14,546 bases of DNA from DSCS01 sp035391585 (GCA_964574875.1 CAZNOX010000022.1:1-14546); one strand, 5' to 3'. Numbered from the stretch's first letter, positions 1 to 8,067 are shown. Made by a program: numbers and translations. Notes: generated by a model not told the origin, from the letters alone.

Positions 1-2
1 TG

Positions 3-62
3 CTGGTCCTCCTCTTTCTCCCCTATATCTCCCATTTCCGGTTTAAAAAAAAGGGCGCCTGA
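3..62 (+). CDS. Possible 3' end of a convergent membrane-protein gene (partial)
   Basis: One plus-strand frame is open from the window edge to a TGA at 60-62. It reads about seven hydrophobic residues (LVLLFLP), a short linker, then a basic end with FRFKKKGA before the stop. This looks like the last transmembrane segment and positive-inside tail of an integral membrane protein. It would converge on purA, and its stop codon would fall inside the purA terminator hairpin. Only 19 codons are visible, so no family can be named and chance is a real alternative. Confidence 0.35.
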   Translation: MVLLFLPYISHFRFKKKGA

Positions 63-69
63 AGCGCCC
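45..69 (-). terminator. Rho-independent terminator after purA
   Basis: Read on the minus strand, this is GGGCGC, a five-base loop (TTCAG), GCGCCC, then a run of eight T. The six-base-pair all-G/C stem with an immediate T tract is a textbook intrinsic terminator. It starts about 30 bases after the purA stop and probably ends the tRNA-Leu/tig-clpP-clpX-engB-purA transcript. On the plus strand the stem has no T tract after it, so it should act in one direction only. Confidence 0.88.
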
Positions 70-97
70 CTGAACGAATCACAGCCCTCTTGTCCCT

Positions 98-1393
98 CTA
101 CAGGAGGGTATATCCGGGCCTGATAATGGTCTGATCCCGTCTGGGCCCTACAGAGACGATGGAAACGGGGACATTGAGATACTCTTCGATAAAAGCGATA
201 TAGGACCTGGCTTCTTCGGGCAGGTCTTCAAAGTTTTTGACCTCGGTGATGGCCTTCTGCCATCCGCTGAATGTCTTGAAGACAGGCTTGAGCTCTCCCA
301 GGGAGAGGATGAACGGGGAAAACTCTTCGATCTCAGCCCCCCCCAGCGTGTATCCCGTGGCCACCTGGATCGTCTCAAAGGAATCCAGGACATCCAGGCG
401 GGTGAGCGCGATGGAGGTGATCCCGTTGATCCGGACGGCATATTTGAGCATGAGCAGGTCAAGCCAGCCACAGCGCCGGGGCCGCCCCGTGGATGCGCCG
501 TACTCTCCGGCGATATCCCTGATCCGCTGCCCGGTCTCGCCGGTGAGTTCCGTGGGGAACATCCCCTCTCCCACGCGGGTGGTGTAGGCCTTGACGATCC
601 CCAGGATCTCTTCCAGGCGTTTCGGGGCCACACCCGATCCGGTGACTGCTCCGCCGATGGTGGTGCTGGACGAAGTGACAAAAGGGTAGGTCCCGAAATC
701 GATATCCAGGCAGGTGGCCTGGGCCCCTTCAAAGAGGACTTTTTTATTATTATCTAAAAAGTCGTTGATCAGGTAGGAGACATCATAGACGAAATCGTCC
801 AGGCGCCGTCCGTAATCGGCATACTCTTCAAAAAGCTCGTCATAGGAGAAGGGCTCTCCTCCGTAGATCTTGGTGATGAGGTCGTTTTTCAGCTCCAACG
901 CGTAACGCAGGCGTTTGGACAAGCGCTCCTCATCGATGAGGTCCATGACACGGATCCCGATCCGGGCCATCTTGTCTTCGTAGCAGGGACCGATCCCCCG
1001 TTTGGTGGTCCCCACCTTCCCGTCTGATTTGCGCATCTCCTGAAGCTCATCCAGGCGTTTATGATAAGGCATGACCACATGGGCCAGGGGAGAGATCTTC
1101 AGGTTTTCGGGAGAGACGGAAAAGCCGTGATCTTCCAGGGTGTTGATCTCATCCATGAGGATGTCGGGATCCAGGACCACTCCGTTGCCGATGGCCACGA
1201 TACATTTCTCATGGAGGATCCCTGACGGAAGGAGATGGAAGACAAACTTGTCTTCTCCCACATAGATGGTATGCCCTGCATTGGCTCCACCCTGAAAACG
1301 CACCACCAGGTCAGCGCGCTCGGCAAGCTGGTCGACGATCTTTCCTTTTCCCTCGTCGCCCCACTGAGTTCCCACCACAACTAATGACGGCAT
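98..1393 (-). CDS. purA: Adenylosuccinate synthetase
   Basis: This cytosolic enzyme joins IMP and aspartate using GTP to form adenylosuccinate, the first step from IMP to AMP. At 431 residues it is the normal family length. The N-terminal GTP-binding loop reads GTQWGDEGKGK (residues 8-18) and contains the catalytic Asp13. His41 lies in the GGANAGHT motif. Further family signatures are GTTKRGIGP, FEGAQ, a TRVGEG segment and GRPRRCGWLD in the C-terminal half. The ATG is preceded by GAGGAGG at good spacing, and the engB stop codon overlaps this ribosome-binding site, leaving 11 bases between the genes. It is the last gene of its cluster and a terminator follows. No frameshift or missing active-site residue is seen. 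Confidence 0.98.
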   Translation of the reverse strand: MPSLVVVGTQWGDEGKGKIVDQLAERADLVVRFQGGANAGHTIYVGEDKFVFHLLPSGILHEKCIVAIGNGVVLDPDILMDEINTLEDHGFSVSPENLKISPLAHVVMPYHKRLDELQEMRKSDGKVGTTKRGIGPCYEDKMARIGIRVMDLIDEERLSKRLRYALELKNDLITKIYGGEPFSYDELFEEYADYGRRLDDFVYDVSYLINDFLDNNKKVLFEGAQATCLDIDFGTYPFVTSSSTTIGGAVTGSGVAPKRLEEILGIVKAYTTRVGEGMFPTELTGETGQRIRDIAGEYGASTGRPRRCGWLDLLMLKYAVRINGITSIALTRLDVLDSFETIQVATGYTLGGAEIEEFSPFILSLGELKPVFKTFSGWQKAITEVKNFEDLPEEARSYIAFIEEYLNVPVSIVSVGPRRDQTIIRPGYTLL

Positions 1394-1404
1394 GTGTTAC
1401 CTCC

Positions 1405-1983
1405 TCATTTCTGCAAGAATTGCTCCAAAAGGGACAAAAAGTCCTGAATCCCGCGTTTTTTCAGCGCTGAAAAGAAGAGATAATGCTCCTCTCCCACACT
1501 GGCATCGAGTTCTTTGCGTCTTTGGGCCCGCAGGCTCTGATTCAGCTTGTCCACTTTATTGGCAATGATAAAAAAAGGAATCCCCTTTCCGGCGCAATAA
1601 GCGGTCATCTGAGCATCCAGCTCGGTCATTCCCACTTTCACATCGGTGATGATGATCACCAGTTTGAGCCGGGGGGAAAAATTAAAATACTTGTCGATGG
1701 TCTTTTTCCAGGATTCCCTGTGGGCCTTGGATGTTTTGGCAAATCCGTAACCGGGGAGGTCTGTGAAGATAAAGTCGGCATTGACCACAAAATAGTTGAC
1801 CGTCTGGGTCTTTCCGGGTTTTGAGCTCACATGGGCGATCTGTTTACGTCCCAGGACGGCATTGATGAAGGAGGATTTCCCCGAATTGGACCGTCCCACC
1901 ACGGCGATCTCGGGAAGGCCCCAGTCGGGGACCTTGCCGGTGCCGGCATAGGAGGTCAGGAATTCAACAGACTGAATATCCAT
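1405..1983 (-). CDS. engB: Ribosome-assembly GTPase EngB (YsxC/YihA)
   Basis: EngB is a small TrmE-Era-class GTPase needed for late assembly of the large ribosomal subunit. The 192-residue product has all the G motifs: G1 GRSNSGKS (30-37), the switch I segment KPGKTQ around residue 55-60, G3 DLPGYG (75-80), G4 NKVD (142-145) and G5 SALKK near residue 172. The asparagine-containing G1 and the DLPGYG form of G3 are typical of EngB rather than Era or Der. Its ATG shares one base with the clpX TGA (TGATG), and the upstream ribosome-binding site is poor, so translation is probably coupled to clpX. Linkage of engB to tig/clp genes is common in bacteria, often with lon between, which is absent here. 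Confidence 0.97.
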   Translation of the reverse strand: MDIQSVEFLTSYAGTGKVPDWGLPEIAVVGRSNSGKSSFINAVLGRKQIAHVSSKPGKTQTVNYFVVNADFIFTDLPGYGFAKTSKAHRESWKKTIDKYFNFSPRLKLVIIITDVKVGMTELDAQMTAYCAGKGIPFFIIANKVDKLNQSLRAQRRKELDASVGEEHYLFFSALKKRGIQDFLSLLEQFLQK

Positions 1984-3248
1984 CAGGCTGATTCTTCTTC
2001 CTTTTTGTCGTAAAAGAATTCAGGAGCGCTCTTCCCGTCTACGGTCTTTTCATCGATGACGCATCGGCTCAGGCCTTCCATCTCAGGCAGGTCATACATG
2101 AGGTCCAGCATGAGGCTTTCCATGATGGAACGCAGCCCACGGGCTCCCAACCCCTTCTCCATGGCCTTTTTCGCCACAAGGCTGAGGCTTTCGGGGGTAA
2201 ACTCAAGGTCCACCTTCTCCATCTCGAAAAATTTCTGATACTGCTTGGTGAGGGCATTTTTAGGTTCTGTGAGGATCTTCACCAGAGCCTCTTCATCCAG
2301 GGGATCCAGAACCGAGACAACAGGGATCCGGCCCACGATCTCAGGGATGAGGCCGTATTTGATGAGGTCTTCAGCTTCCACCTGTTTCAAGAACTGCTGC
2401 TCGCCGGGCAGGGTCACTTTCCCTTCGCGCATGAAGCCCACGGTCTTTTTCCCCAACCTGCGGGAGACGATCTTGTCCAGGCCGTCGAAGGCTCCTCCGC
2501 AGATAAAGAGAATATTGGTGGTATCCATGGGGATGAACTGCTGGTAGGGGTGCTTACGCCCTCCCTGGGGCGGGATATTGGCCACGGTCCCCTCGATGAT
2601 CTTGAGGAGAGCCTGCTGGACCCCTTCCCCGGAGACATCCCGTGTGATGGAGGGATTTTCTGATTTTCGGCTGATCTTGTCCAGTTCGTCGATATAGATG
2701 ATGCCCCTCTGGGCTTTTTCCAGGTCGAAATCGGCTTCACGGAGGAGGCGAAGGAGAATGTTCTCCACGTCTTCCCCCACATAGCCCGCTTCAGTGAGAG
2801 TGGTGGCATCGGCGATGGCAAAGGGGACATCCAGGATCCCCGCCAGTGTCCTGGCTAAAAGGGTCTTTCCCGAGCCCGTGGGCCCTAAGAGAAGGATGTT
2901 GCTCTTTTCCAGTTCGATGTCTTTTTTGGGCTCATTATGCTTGATCCGTTTGTAATGGTTGTAGACGGCGACGGAGAGGACCTTCTTGGCATCTTCCTGG
3001 CCCACCACATACTGGTCCAGGGCCTCCTTGATCTCACGGGGCTTCACCAGGCTGATGGCTTCGTCTTCCTTACGCTTGATCTGGGCCTGTCCCGCTTCTT
3101 CGACCTCCTCGAACTCATAGAGCATGTCTCCGAGCTCCTCCACGCATTCATTACAGATATGCGTACGGGGGTCGATCTTGGAACGGAACATCCGCTCCAC
3201 GGCATCCACAGGGTTCCCGCAAAAGGAACATCTGATTTCCTGATCCAT
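1983..3248 (-). CDS. clpX: ATP-dependent Clp protease ATPase subunit ClpX
   Basis: ClpX is the AAA+ unfoldase that recognises substrates, unfolds them and feeds them to ClpP. The 421-residue product starts with the N-terminal zinc-binding domain (Cys7, Cys10, Cys32, Cys35). The AAA+ core follows: Walker A GPTGSGKT (122-129), pore-1 loop GYVG (155-158), Walker B IIYIDELD (183-190), the RKH pore loop (231-233) and a sensor-2 segment GLGARGLRS. The ClpP-docking tripeptide appears as VGF after GKKT, where other ClpX proteins have IGF or LGF, so it should dock on ClpP. The start follows TAGGAG at good spacing, and the clpP stop lies in that site, seven bases from the ATG. Nothing essential is missing. 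Confidence 0.98.
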   Translation of the reverse strand: MDQEIRCSFCGNPVDAVERMFRSKIDPRTHICNECVEELGDMLYEFEEVEEAGQAQIKRKEDEAISLVKPREIKEALDQYVVGQEDAKKVLSVAVYNHYKRIKHNEPKKDIELEKSNILLLGPTGSGKTLLARTLAGILDVPFAIADATTLTEAGYVGEDVENILLRLLREADFDLEKAQRGIIYIDELDKISRKSENPSITRDVSGEGVQQALLKIIEGTVANIPPQGGRKHPYQQFIPMDTTNILFICGGAFDGLDKIVSRRLGKKTVGFMREGKVTLPGEQQFLKQVEAEDLIKYGLIPEIVGRIPVVSVLDPLDEEALVKILTEPKNALTKQYQKFFEMEKVDLEFTPESLSLVAKKAMEKGLGARGLRSIMESLMLDLMYDLPEMEGLSRCVIDEKTVDGKSAPEFFYDKKEEESA

Positions 3249-3255
3249 TCTTCTC

Positions 3256-3837
3256 CTAACGTTTATTGATAATATCGTCGATGATCTTGTACTGTTTTGC
3301 CTCTTCTGCTGAGAGGAAATGATCCCGTTCCGTGTCTTTCTGGATCTGCTTCAGGGTCTGTCCTGTATGCTTGGCGAGAATATCGTTGAGCAGGTCCTTG
3401 ATCTTCAGGATCTCCCTGGCATGGATCTCGATATCGCTGGCCTGGCCTTCCACGCCGCCCAGGGGCTGATGGATCATCACGCGGGAATGGGGCAGGGCAA
3501 AGCGTTTCCCCGGGCTTCCCGATGCCAGAAGAAGGGCCGCCATGCTCGCCGCCTGTCCGATACAGATGGTGGAGATGGGGGGTTTCACAAACTGCATGGT
3601 GTCATAGATCGCCAGGCCGGACGTCACGATCCCGCCGGGAGAGTTGATATAGAGAAAGATCTCCTTGTCAGGGTCTTCAGCTTCCAGAAAAAGCAGCTGG
3701 GCGATGATGGCATTGGCCACGTAGTCGTCAATGGGCGACCCGATGAAGATGATGCGGTCTTTTAAAAGACGGGAGTAGATATCATACGCCCGTTCCCCTT
3801 TACTGGTCTCTTCGATGACAATAGGAGTGAGATTCAT
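3256..3837 (-). CDS. clpP: ATP-dependent Clp protease proteolytic subunit ClpP
   Basis: ClpP is the tetradecameric serine protease chamber that degrades proteins delivered by ClpX. The 193 residues match the family size. The catalytic triad is complete: Ser98 in GQAASMA, His123 in RVMIHQP and Asp172 in TERDHFLS. The NSPGG oxyanion-hole segment is at 65-69. The first residues before the KGERAYDIYSRLL segment match the short N-terminal propeptide/axial-loop region. The ATG is preceded by a strong AAGGAGG, and the tig stop codon TAA forms part of it, so tig and clpP are tightly linked. Co-location with clpX is the usual arrangement. Confidence 0.98.
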   Translation of the reverse strand: MNLTPIVIEETSKGERAYDIYSRLLKDRIIFIGSPIDDYVANAIIAQLLFLEAEDPDKEIFLYINSPGGIVTSGLAIYDTMQFVKPPISTICIGQAASMAALLLASGSPGKRFALPHSRVMIHQPLGGVEGQASDIEIHAREILKIKDLLNDILAKHTGQTLKQIQKDTERDHFLSAEEAKQYKIIDDIINKR

Positions 3838-3846
3838 AAAACCTCC

Positions 3847-5289
3847 TTAGGCTTTTTCCGGTTTCTTTGTTTCGCTGCTCTTTGTTGCTGTCTTTTTCGC
3901 AGCTGTTGTCTTGGTGTCTGTCTTGGCTGTGCTCTTCTTCGCAGTCGTCGTCTTGGCGGCTGTGCTCTTTGCAGCAGACGGCTTTTTCGCCGCGGGTTTG
4001 GCTGCAGAGTCCTTTGTTTCCGTCTGAGCGCCTGAAGCGGCTTTCCCGGGCGCATCCTTTTTATTCTCGACTCTTTCTATGATTTTGTCAAGGGCGCTCT
4101 TTTCCCAGAGGTCGTAGGCCATCTTGTTGAGCATGCCGTTTTCTTCGAGCATCTTGGCTGTCGCCTGAACATCTTTTCCGAAATAGAGAGAGAATTTTGC
4201 GATCTCTTCCTGCAGTTTCTGAGAGATGTCGATCTTCTCTTCGGAATCGATCTTGTGGAGGAGGAAATAGCCGCGCACGGAATCCTCAGCCTGGCTTTTC
4301 AGCTCCTCTTCTTTGGCTTCGGGGTTGTTTGTCTTCAGAGATTCCAGCTCATCGTCCACCAATTTCCCCGGAAGAGGGAAGTCCTTGTTCTTTTTCAGGA
4401 GTTGGGCAAAGACGTCCTTGCGGAGTTCGTTTTTCGCCGCATCCTCTTTGGCCTCTTTCAGGTTGGTCTCGATGCGCTCTTTCAGGGCAGCGACACTCTC
4501 CAGCCCGGAGACTTCCTTGGCCAGCTCATCGGTGAGTTCGGGATATTTCTTCTCCACGATGGAGCGCACCTTGACGGTGAAGTAGGCTTTGGCGCCGGCC
4601 AGATGCTTGGCGTGATACTCTTCAGGGAAGGTGACATCCACACGTTTCTCTTCCCCGGCTTTCATTCCGGGAAGATTGTCGTCCAGGTCCTTGATGAAGT
4701 TTCCCATGCCGGCTTCCAGGAGATAGTTCTCTGCTTTTCCGCCTTCGATGGGTGTCCCGTCTTCTAAAAAGCCTTCAAAATCGAGATAGATATGATCACC
4801 CTTTTCAACGCTCTTCTCTTTGTCTTTGATCTCTTCATAGGTGACTTTCTGCTCCAGGATCCCCTGGATCTCCTTGTCGATCTCATCTTTGGTCACTTTT
4901 TCTGTTTTGAGGTCGGCTTTGATCCCGGTGGTCTTGATCTCCCCGATCTCGGGCTGAGCAAAGACATCGAAAGTGACCTGCAGATCATCTTCCATCTTCA
5001 CGTCTTTCACTTCGGGTTCTGTTGCAGCCTGGATCTTTTCGTCTTTCATGGCCTGGTCGATCATCTTGGGCAGAAGGTCGTTGGCGGCTTCGCTTCTGAT
5101 GCTCTCGCCGTAGCTCTTCTCCACCATGGAGAGAGGAGCCTTCCCTTTCCGGAAGCCTTTTATCTGCATTGTGTTGGAGTAGTAGGCAAGTTTGTTCTTG
5201 TAAGCCTTCTGGAACTCTTTTTTCTCCAAAGTCACGTCAAATGTGTATCCCAGGCGGCCCAGTTCATTCTTCTTGATTTCTAATTTCAT
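3847..5289 (-). CDS. tig: Trigger factor with long Lys/Ala/Thr-rich C-terminal tail
   Basis: Trigger factor is the ribosome-associated chaperone and peptidyl-prolyl isomerase that meets nascent chains at the exit tunnel. Domains in order: the ribosome-binding domain with the signature GFRKGKAP (45-52), an FKBP-type isomerase domain (about 160-245, with GDHIYLDFEG and DGTPIEGG), and the helical chaperone domain (about 260-410). The domain body ends near residue 410, where the family usually ends within a few tens of residues. Here about 70 more residues of low-complexity Lys, Ala, Thr and Ser sequence follow (411-480), with repeated AAK and TAKK words. The chosen start gives MKLEIKKNEL and has AAGGGGG about 10 bases upstream. 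An in-frame ATG three codons earlier sits almost on that site and is less likely. Confidence 0.96.
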   Translation of the reverse strand: MKLEIKKNELGRLGYTFDVTLEKKEFQKAYKNKLAYYSNTMQIKGFRKGKAPLSMVEKSYGESIRSEAANDLLPKMIDQAMKDEKIQAATEPEVKDVKMEDDLQVTFDVFAQPEIGEIKTTGIKADLKTEKVTKDEIDKEIQGILEQKVTYEEIKDKEKSVEKGDHIYLDFEGFLEDGTPIEGGKAENYLLEAGMGNFIKDLDDNLPGMKAGEEKRVDVTFPEEYHAKHLAGAKAYFTVKVRSIVEKKYPELTDELAKEVSGLESVAALKERIETNLKEAKEDAAKNELRKDVFAQLLKKNKDFPLPGKLVDDELESLKTNNPEAKEEELKSQAEDSVRGYFLLHKIDSEEKIDISQKLQEEIAKFSLYFGKDVQATAKMLEENGMLNKMAYDLWEKSALDKIIERVENKKDAPGKAASGAQTETKDSAAKPAAKKPSAAKSTAAKTTTAKKSTAKTDTKTTAAKKTATKSSETKKPEKA

Positions 5290-5344
5290 AGGTCTCATTC
5301 CCCCTTACATCGTTAACAAAAGATTCCTTTCGAAACAGCATAGA

Positions 5345-5425
5345 TACGAGAGGGGGGACTCGAACCCCCACACCGAAGGTACCAGATCCTAAGTCTGGCG
5401 CGTCTGCCAATTCCGCCACTCTCGC
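5345..5425 (-). tRNA. tRNA-Leu, anticodon UAG
   Basis: The minus strand folds as a complete cloverleaf. The acceptor stem is GCGAGAG with CTCTCGT (a G-T closing pair) and discriminator A. The D stem is GCG/CGC with a GG in the loop. The anticodon stem is CCAGA/TCTGG around loop CTTAGGA, giving anticodon TAG (decodes CUA, and CUN by wobble). The variable arm has 12 bases with a small ACC/GGT hairpin, the class II form used by leucine tRNAs. The T stem is GGGGG/CCCCC around TTCGAGT. The 3' CCA is not encoded. A strong promoter lies just upstream and tig begins 55 bases downstream, with no terminator seen between them. Confidence 0.97.
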
Positions 5426-5436
5426 ATACCCGGAGT

Positions 5437-5465
5437 ATGATAATGAAGAATGAGAGGAGTGTCAA
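5437..5465 (-). promoter_or_regulatory. Sigma70-type promoter for tRNA-Leu and probably the tig operon
   Basis: On the minus strand a perfect -35 TTGACA (5460-5465) is followed by a 17-base spacer and a -10 TATCAT (5437-5442), one mismatch from consensus. The mature tRNA 5' end lies 11 bases after the -10 box, so transcription should start a few bases before the tRNA. No terminator is visible between the tRNA and tig, so the same promoter may serve tig-clpP-clpX-engB-purA after tRNA processing. Confidence 0.88.
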
Positions 5466-5505
5466 GGAAATAAGCCCCTCCCGAAATTGCTTAACTTGCA
5501 GAATA

Positions 5506-6462
5506 TCAACGTTTTATTAATTTAAAAAGGAAAAAAGGGACCCCCACGGCCGCCGTCAGGACGCCTACGGGAAGCTCTGCCGGGTAAAAGAGGGTCCGCG
5601 CCAGAGTATCAGTGAACGCCAGAAAAAGGCCTCCCCCGGCAAGGGAGAGAAGAAAGAGGCGTCGATGGCCCCAGGGGAAGAAGAGCTTGGCCAGATGAGG
5701 GATAATGATCCCCACAAAACCGATGGGCCCGGCCAGGGAGACGGCTCCGGCAATAAAGAGAGAGGTCCAGACAAACAGCCATGTGCGCGTCTTCTTCACG
5801 GAAACGCCTTTGCCCAAGGCCAGCTCCTCCCCCAGCCGGAGGATATCCAGATGTCCGGCAAAGAGAAGCGTCATGATAGAGATCCCTGCATAGAAGGGCA
5901 GAAGGATGAGCAGGTCTTTAAACCCATAGACATCGATTCCTCCCATCATCCAGCGCAGGGAGAGAGCCAGGTCCCCTGCCGGGGAGAGATACTGGAGAAA
6001 AAGGATCACCGCCCCGAAGAAAAAGTTCACGGCGATTCCGGCCAGGAGAATCGTGGAGACCGACCCGTGGGGCACCCGGGAGGCGACGGCCAGGACCAGG
6101 AGCACAGAGACCAGGGCTCCGCCAAAGGCAAAGAGGGCTGTGGCCCCGGGAAAGAGGAGTTTGAGGGTAATCCCCAGAAGCGCTCCGCAGGACGCTCCCG
6201 ATGCGATGCCCAGAGTAAAGGGAGAGGCCAGGTCATTTTTGAAAATGGACTGGAAGATAAGCCCGCCTGACGCCAGGATCCCTCCCACGAGGAAGGCAGC
6301 CAGGACGCGGGGGATGCGCAGCCCCCAGAGAAGCGCCCATTGGCTGTGTCCCGGAGTCCAGAACGCAGCAAACGACAGAAAGCGGCCCCCGGCCAGCGCC
6401 AGAAGCGCCAGAAAGAGAAGAAGCAGCGCAAGAGAACCGATGAGCAAGATCTTCTTTTTCAT
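5506..6462 (-). CDS. FecCD/BtuC-family ABC transporter permease
   Basis: This is an inner-membrane permease of the FecCD/BtuC family, which carries cobalamin, ferric siderophores or heme from a periplasmic binding protein into the cytoplasm. The 318 residues are very hydrophobic with roughly nine or ten helices. Family motifs are GGLIFQ, the NDLASPFTLGIASGA segment near residues 75-90, and the cytoplasmic coupling segment GPIGFVGIIIPH in the last third. The end, FFLFKLIKR, is a typical basic cytoplasmic tail. Its ATG overlaps the stop of the ATPase gene by four bases (ATGA). It is the last gene of the importer set. No clear terminator follows before the tRNA promoter. The family is sure; the substrate is inferred only. 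Confidence 0.95.
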   Translation of the reverse strand: MKKKILLIGSLALLLLFLALLALAGGRFLSFAAFWTPGHSQWALLWGLRIPRVLAAFLVGGILASGGLIFQSIFKNDLASPFTLGIASGASCGALLGITLKLLFPGATALFAFGGALVSVLLVLAVASRVPHGSVSTILLAGIAVNFFFGAVILFLQYLSPAGDLALSLRWMMGGIDVYGFKDLLILLPFYAGISIMTLLFAGHLDILRLGEELALGKGVSVKKTRTWLFVWTSLFIAGAVSLAGPIGFVGIIIPHLAKLFFPWGHRRLFLLSLAGGGLFLAFTDTLARTLFYPAELPVGVLTAAVGVPFFLFKLIKR

Positions 6463-7235
6463 CTCTTCTCCTCGGCGGGATAGACGAAATAGCGCTTGTC
6501 ATGATGCATGACATTGAAATGCATCTCATAAAGGGTATCGATGACCCCTTTGCGGGCCATCTCATCGGGATCTCCGTCAAAAAGAAGGCGCCCCTCTTTC
6601 AGGGCCACGACCCTCATGGCATAATTGAGGGCATACTCGATAAAGTGGGTCACCAAAAGGATGGTCTTCCCGGCTTCCTGCTGGATCCTGCGGAGCAGCC
6701 CGAAGATCTCGATCCTGTGGTTGGGATCCAGAAAGGCTGTGGGCTCGTCCAGCATGATGAGCGGTGTCTCCTGGACCAGGGCCGAGGCGATCATGACCCG
6801 CTGGAGTTCTCCCCCGCTGAGCGTGTCCAAAGTCCGCGAGAGGAGTTCACGGCAGTCTAAAAGGGCGGCTGTCTCATCAATGATCCGGTAGTCCTCCTGT
6901 CCGTAGGACGATAAAAAACTCTTTTTGGGAAACCGTGAAAAGAGAAGAAAATGGCGCACTTCCAGAGCGGGCAATGTCTCTTTGATCTGGGGAATATAAC
7001 TCACAAGAGAGGCCAGGCGTTTTCGGGGTGTCCCCTCTACGGCTTCATTACACAAAGAAAGAGCCTCCGCACGCGAAGGAAGGATCCCTGTGAGGGCACG
7101 CAGCAATGTGGTCTTCCCCGATCCGTTGGGGCCTACCACAGCCAGAAGGCCGGGTTCTATAACAGAAAGATCCACCCCTTTCAGGATGGCTGCAGTATTG
7201 ATCTCCACGAAAAGAGACCGGGCTTCAATCAGCAT
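6459..7235 (-). CDS. ABC transporter ATPase (BtuD/FecE type)
   Basis: This is the nucleotide-binding subunit that powers the adjacent permease from the cytoplasmic face. The 258 residues carry Walker A GPNGSGKT (35-42), Q-loop Gln83, the ABC signature LSGGE (139-143), Walker B LIMLDE (159-164) with a D-loop following, and the H-loop His197 in LLVTHF. Order and length fit metal-chelate importers. Its ATG lies inside the binding-protein gene (11-base overlap), and its stop overlaps the permease start by four bases, so subunit output is probably coupled. Substrate specificity does not reside in this subunit. Confidence 0.96.
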   Translation of the reverse strand: MLIEARSLFVEINTAAILKGVDLSVIEPGLLAVVGPNGSGKTTLLRALTGILPSRAEALSLCNEAVEGTPRKRLASLVSYIPQIKETLPALEVRHFLLFSRFPKKSFLSSYGQEDYRIIDETAALLDCRELLSRTLDTLSGGELQRVMIASALVQETPLIMLDEPTAFLDPNHRIEIFGLLRRIQQEAGKTILLVTHFIEYALNYAMRVVALKEGRLLFDGDPDEMARKGVIDTLYEMHFNVMHHDKRYFVYPAEEKR

Positions 7236-8067
7236 AGATCATTTCCTTCAGGGCATGAGCCAGGGGGATCACCGCAGTGGAGGGTTCTACTCTCAAGTCA
7301 GCGGGGACTTCACGGACCTTTCCGTTCCTCACGGCTCTGAGAAAAGGCGCTCCCGATTCCCAGTCCTTTTTGAGCGCTTCAGCCCCCACGGCGCGCACCA
7401 GGTCGGGAAGGATCTCGATGATGAGATCAGGATCCATGGCAGCGATTCCCTCCACACTGAAGCGGGGATAGGCCAGGGGGCCTTCATAGGCGTTCTCCGC
7501 TCCCAGGTTCTCCAGGAGTTCACTGAGAAAGTCACCGTGCCCCACGGCATAGATATTTTTTAACGAGCCCGGCTCCCGTCCCACGATGAGAAGGACACGG
7601 GGGGGAGAATCCGGGACGGCTGTATTCCGTTCAAGCCTCAGCAGAAGGCTTCCGATCTCACGGACTTGATCTGCGGCCTCGGCCTCCCGGCCGAAGAGCT
7701 CCCCCAGCCGATAGAGACTGTCATAGATGTCACCCATGGTCTCATGGGAAAAAGCCAGATACGAGATCCCGGCCTCTTTGAGAAACGTGATGAGCCCCTG
7801 CTGCTCCTGATAGACAAGGACCATGTCGGGTTTCAAACGCAGGATCTCCTCCTTGGAAGGAGAGAGCGTCTTTCCGATCCGCGGAGGTTCAGGGAGTCCT
7901 GATTCCCAGACGCAAAAATCGCTGATCCCCACCAGGGCGTCCTCAGCATGAAGGGCCTGGACAAGGTCCGTGAGAGACGGAGCCACAGAGACCACCCTTC
8001 GGGGAGCCTCAGCCCATACGGTTGTGGCCGTCAGGATAAATAAAAGGAGAAGAAGACTCTTTCTCAT
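7225..8067 (-). CDS. Periplasmic binding protein, BtuF/FhuD type (cobalamin or other metal chelate)
   Basis: The N terminus is a Sec signal peptide: MRK, a Leu-rich core, then VWA with likely cleavage after residue 19. There is no lipobox Cys, so it should be a soluble periplasmic protein rather than a lipoprotein. The mature part reads as a helical-backbone metal receptor: RRVVSVAPSLTDLVQAL at the front, the BtuF-like VGISDFCVW segment, PRIGKTLSPSKEEILRLKPD, and a second lobe with AMDPDLIIE. Among the family, VGISDFC plus RIGK favours cobalamin, but ferric siderophore or heme cannot be excluded. The ATG overlaps the deaminase stop by four bases (ATGA). No cobalamin riboswitch is seen ahead of this gene or at the operon promoter. 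Confidence 0.9.
   Translation of the reverse strand: MRKSLLLLLFILTATTVWAEAPRRVVSVAPSLTDLVQALHAEDALVGISDFCVWESGLPEPPRIGKTLSPSKEEILRLKPDMVLVYQEQQGLITFLKEAGISYLAFSHETMGDIYDSLYRLGELFGREAEAADQVREIGSLLLRLERNTAVPDSPPRVLLIVGREPGSLKNIYAVGHGDFLSELLENLGAENAYEGPLAYPRFSVEGIAAMDPDLIIEILPDLVRAVGAEALKKDWESGAPFLRAVRNGKVREVPADLRVEPSTAVIPLAHALKEMIYAD

Noticed and set aside
3834..4055. Arg/Gln/Pro-rich minus-strand frame overlapping the 3' end of tig
   Set aside because: It is the out-of-frame reading of the Lys/Ala repeat tail of trigger factor; the strange composition follows from the repeat.
4255..5283. Long plus-strand open frames opposite tig
   Set aside because: They are antisense shadows of the strongly conserved tig gene; their composition is a by-product of its codon use and they match nothing I recognise.
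5665..6511. Plus-strand open frames opposite the permease gene
   Set aside because: They are polar, Gly/Arg/Asp-rich mirror translations of a hydrophobic membrane protein, and the minus-strand gene accounts for the region.
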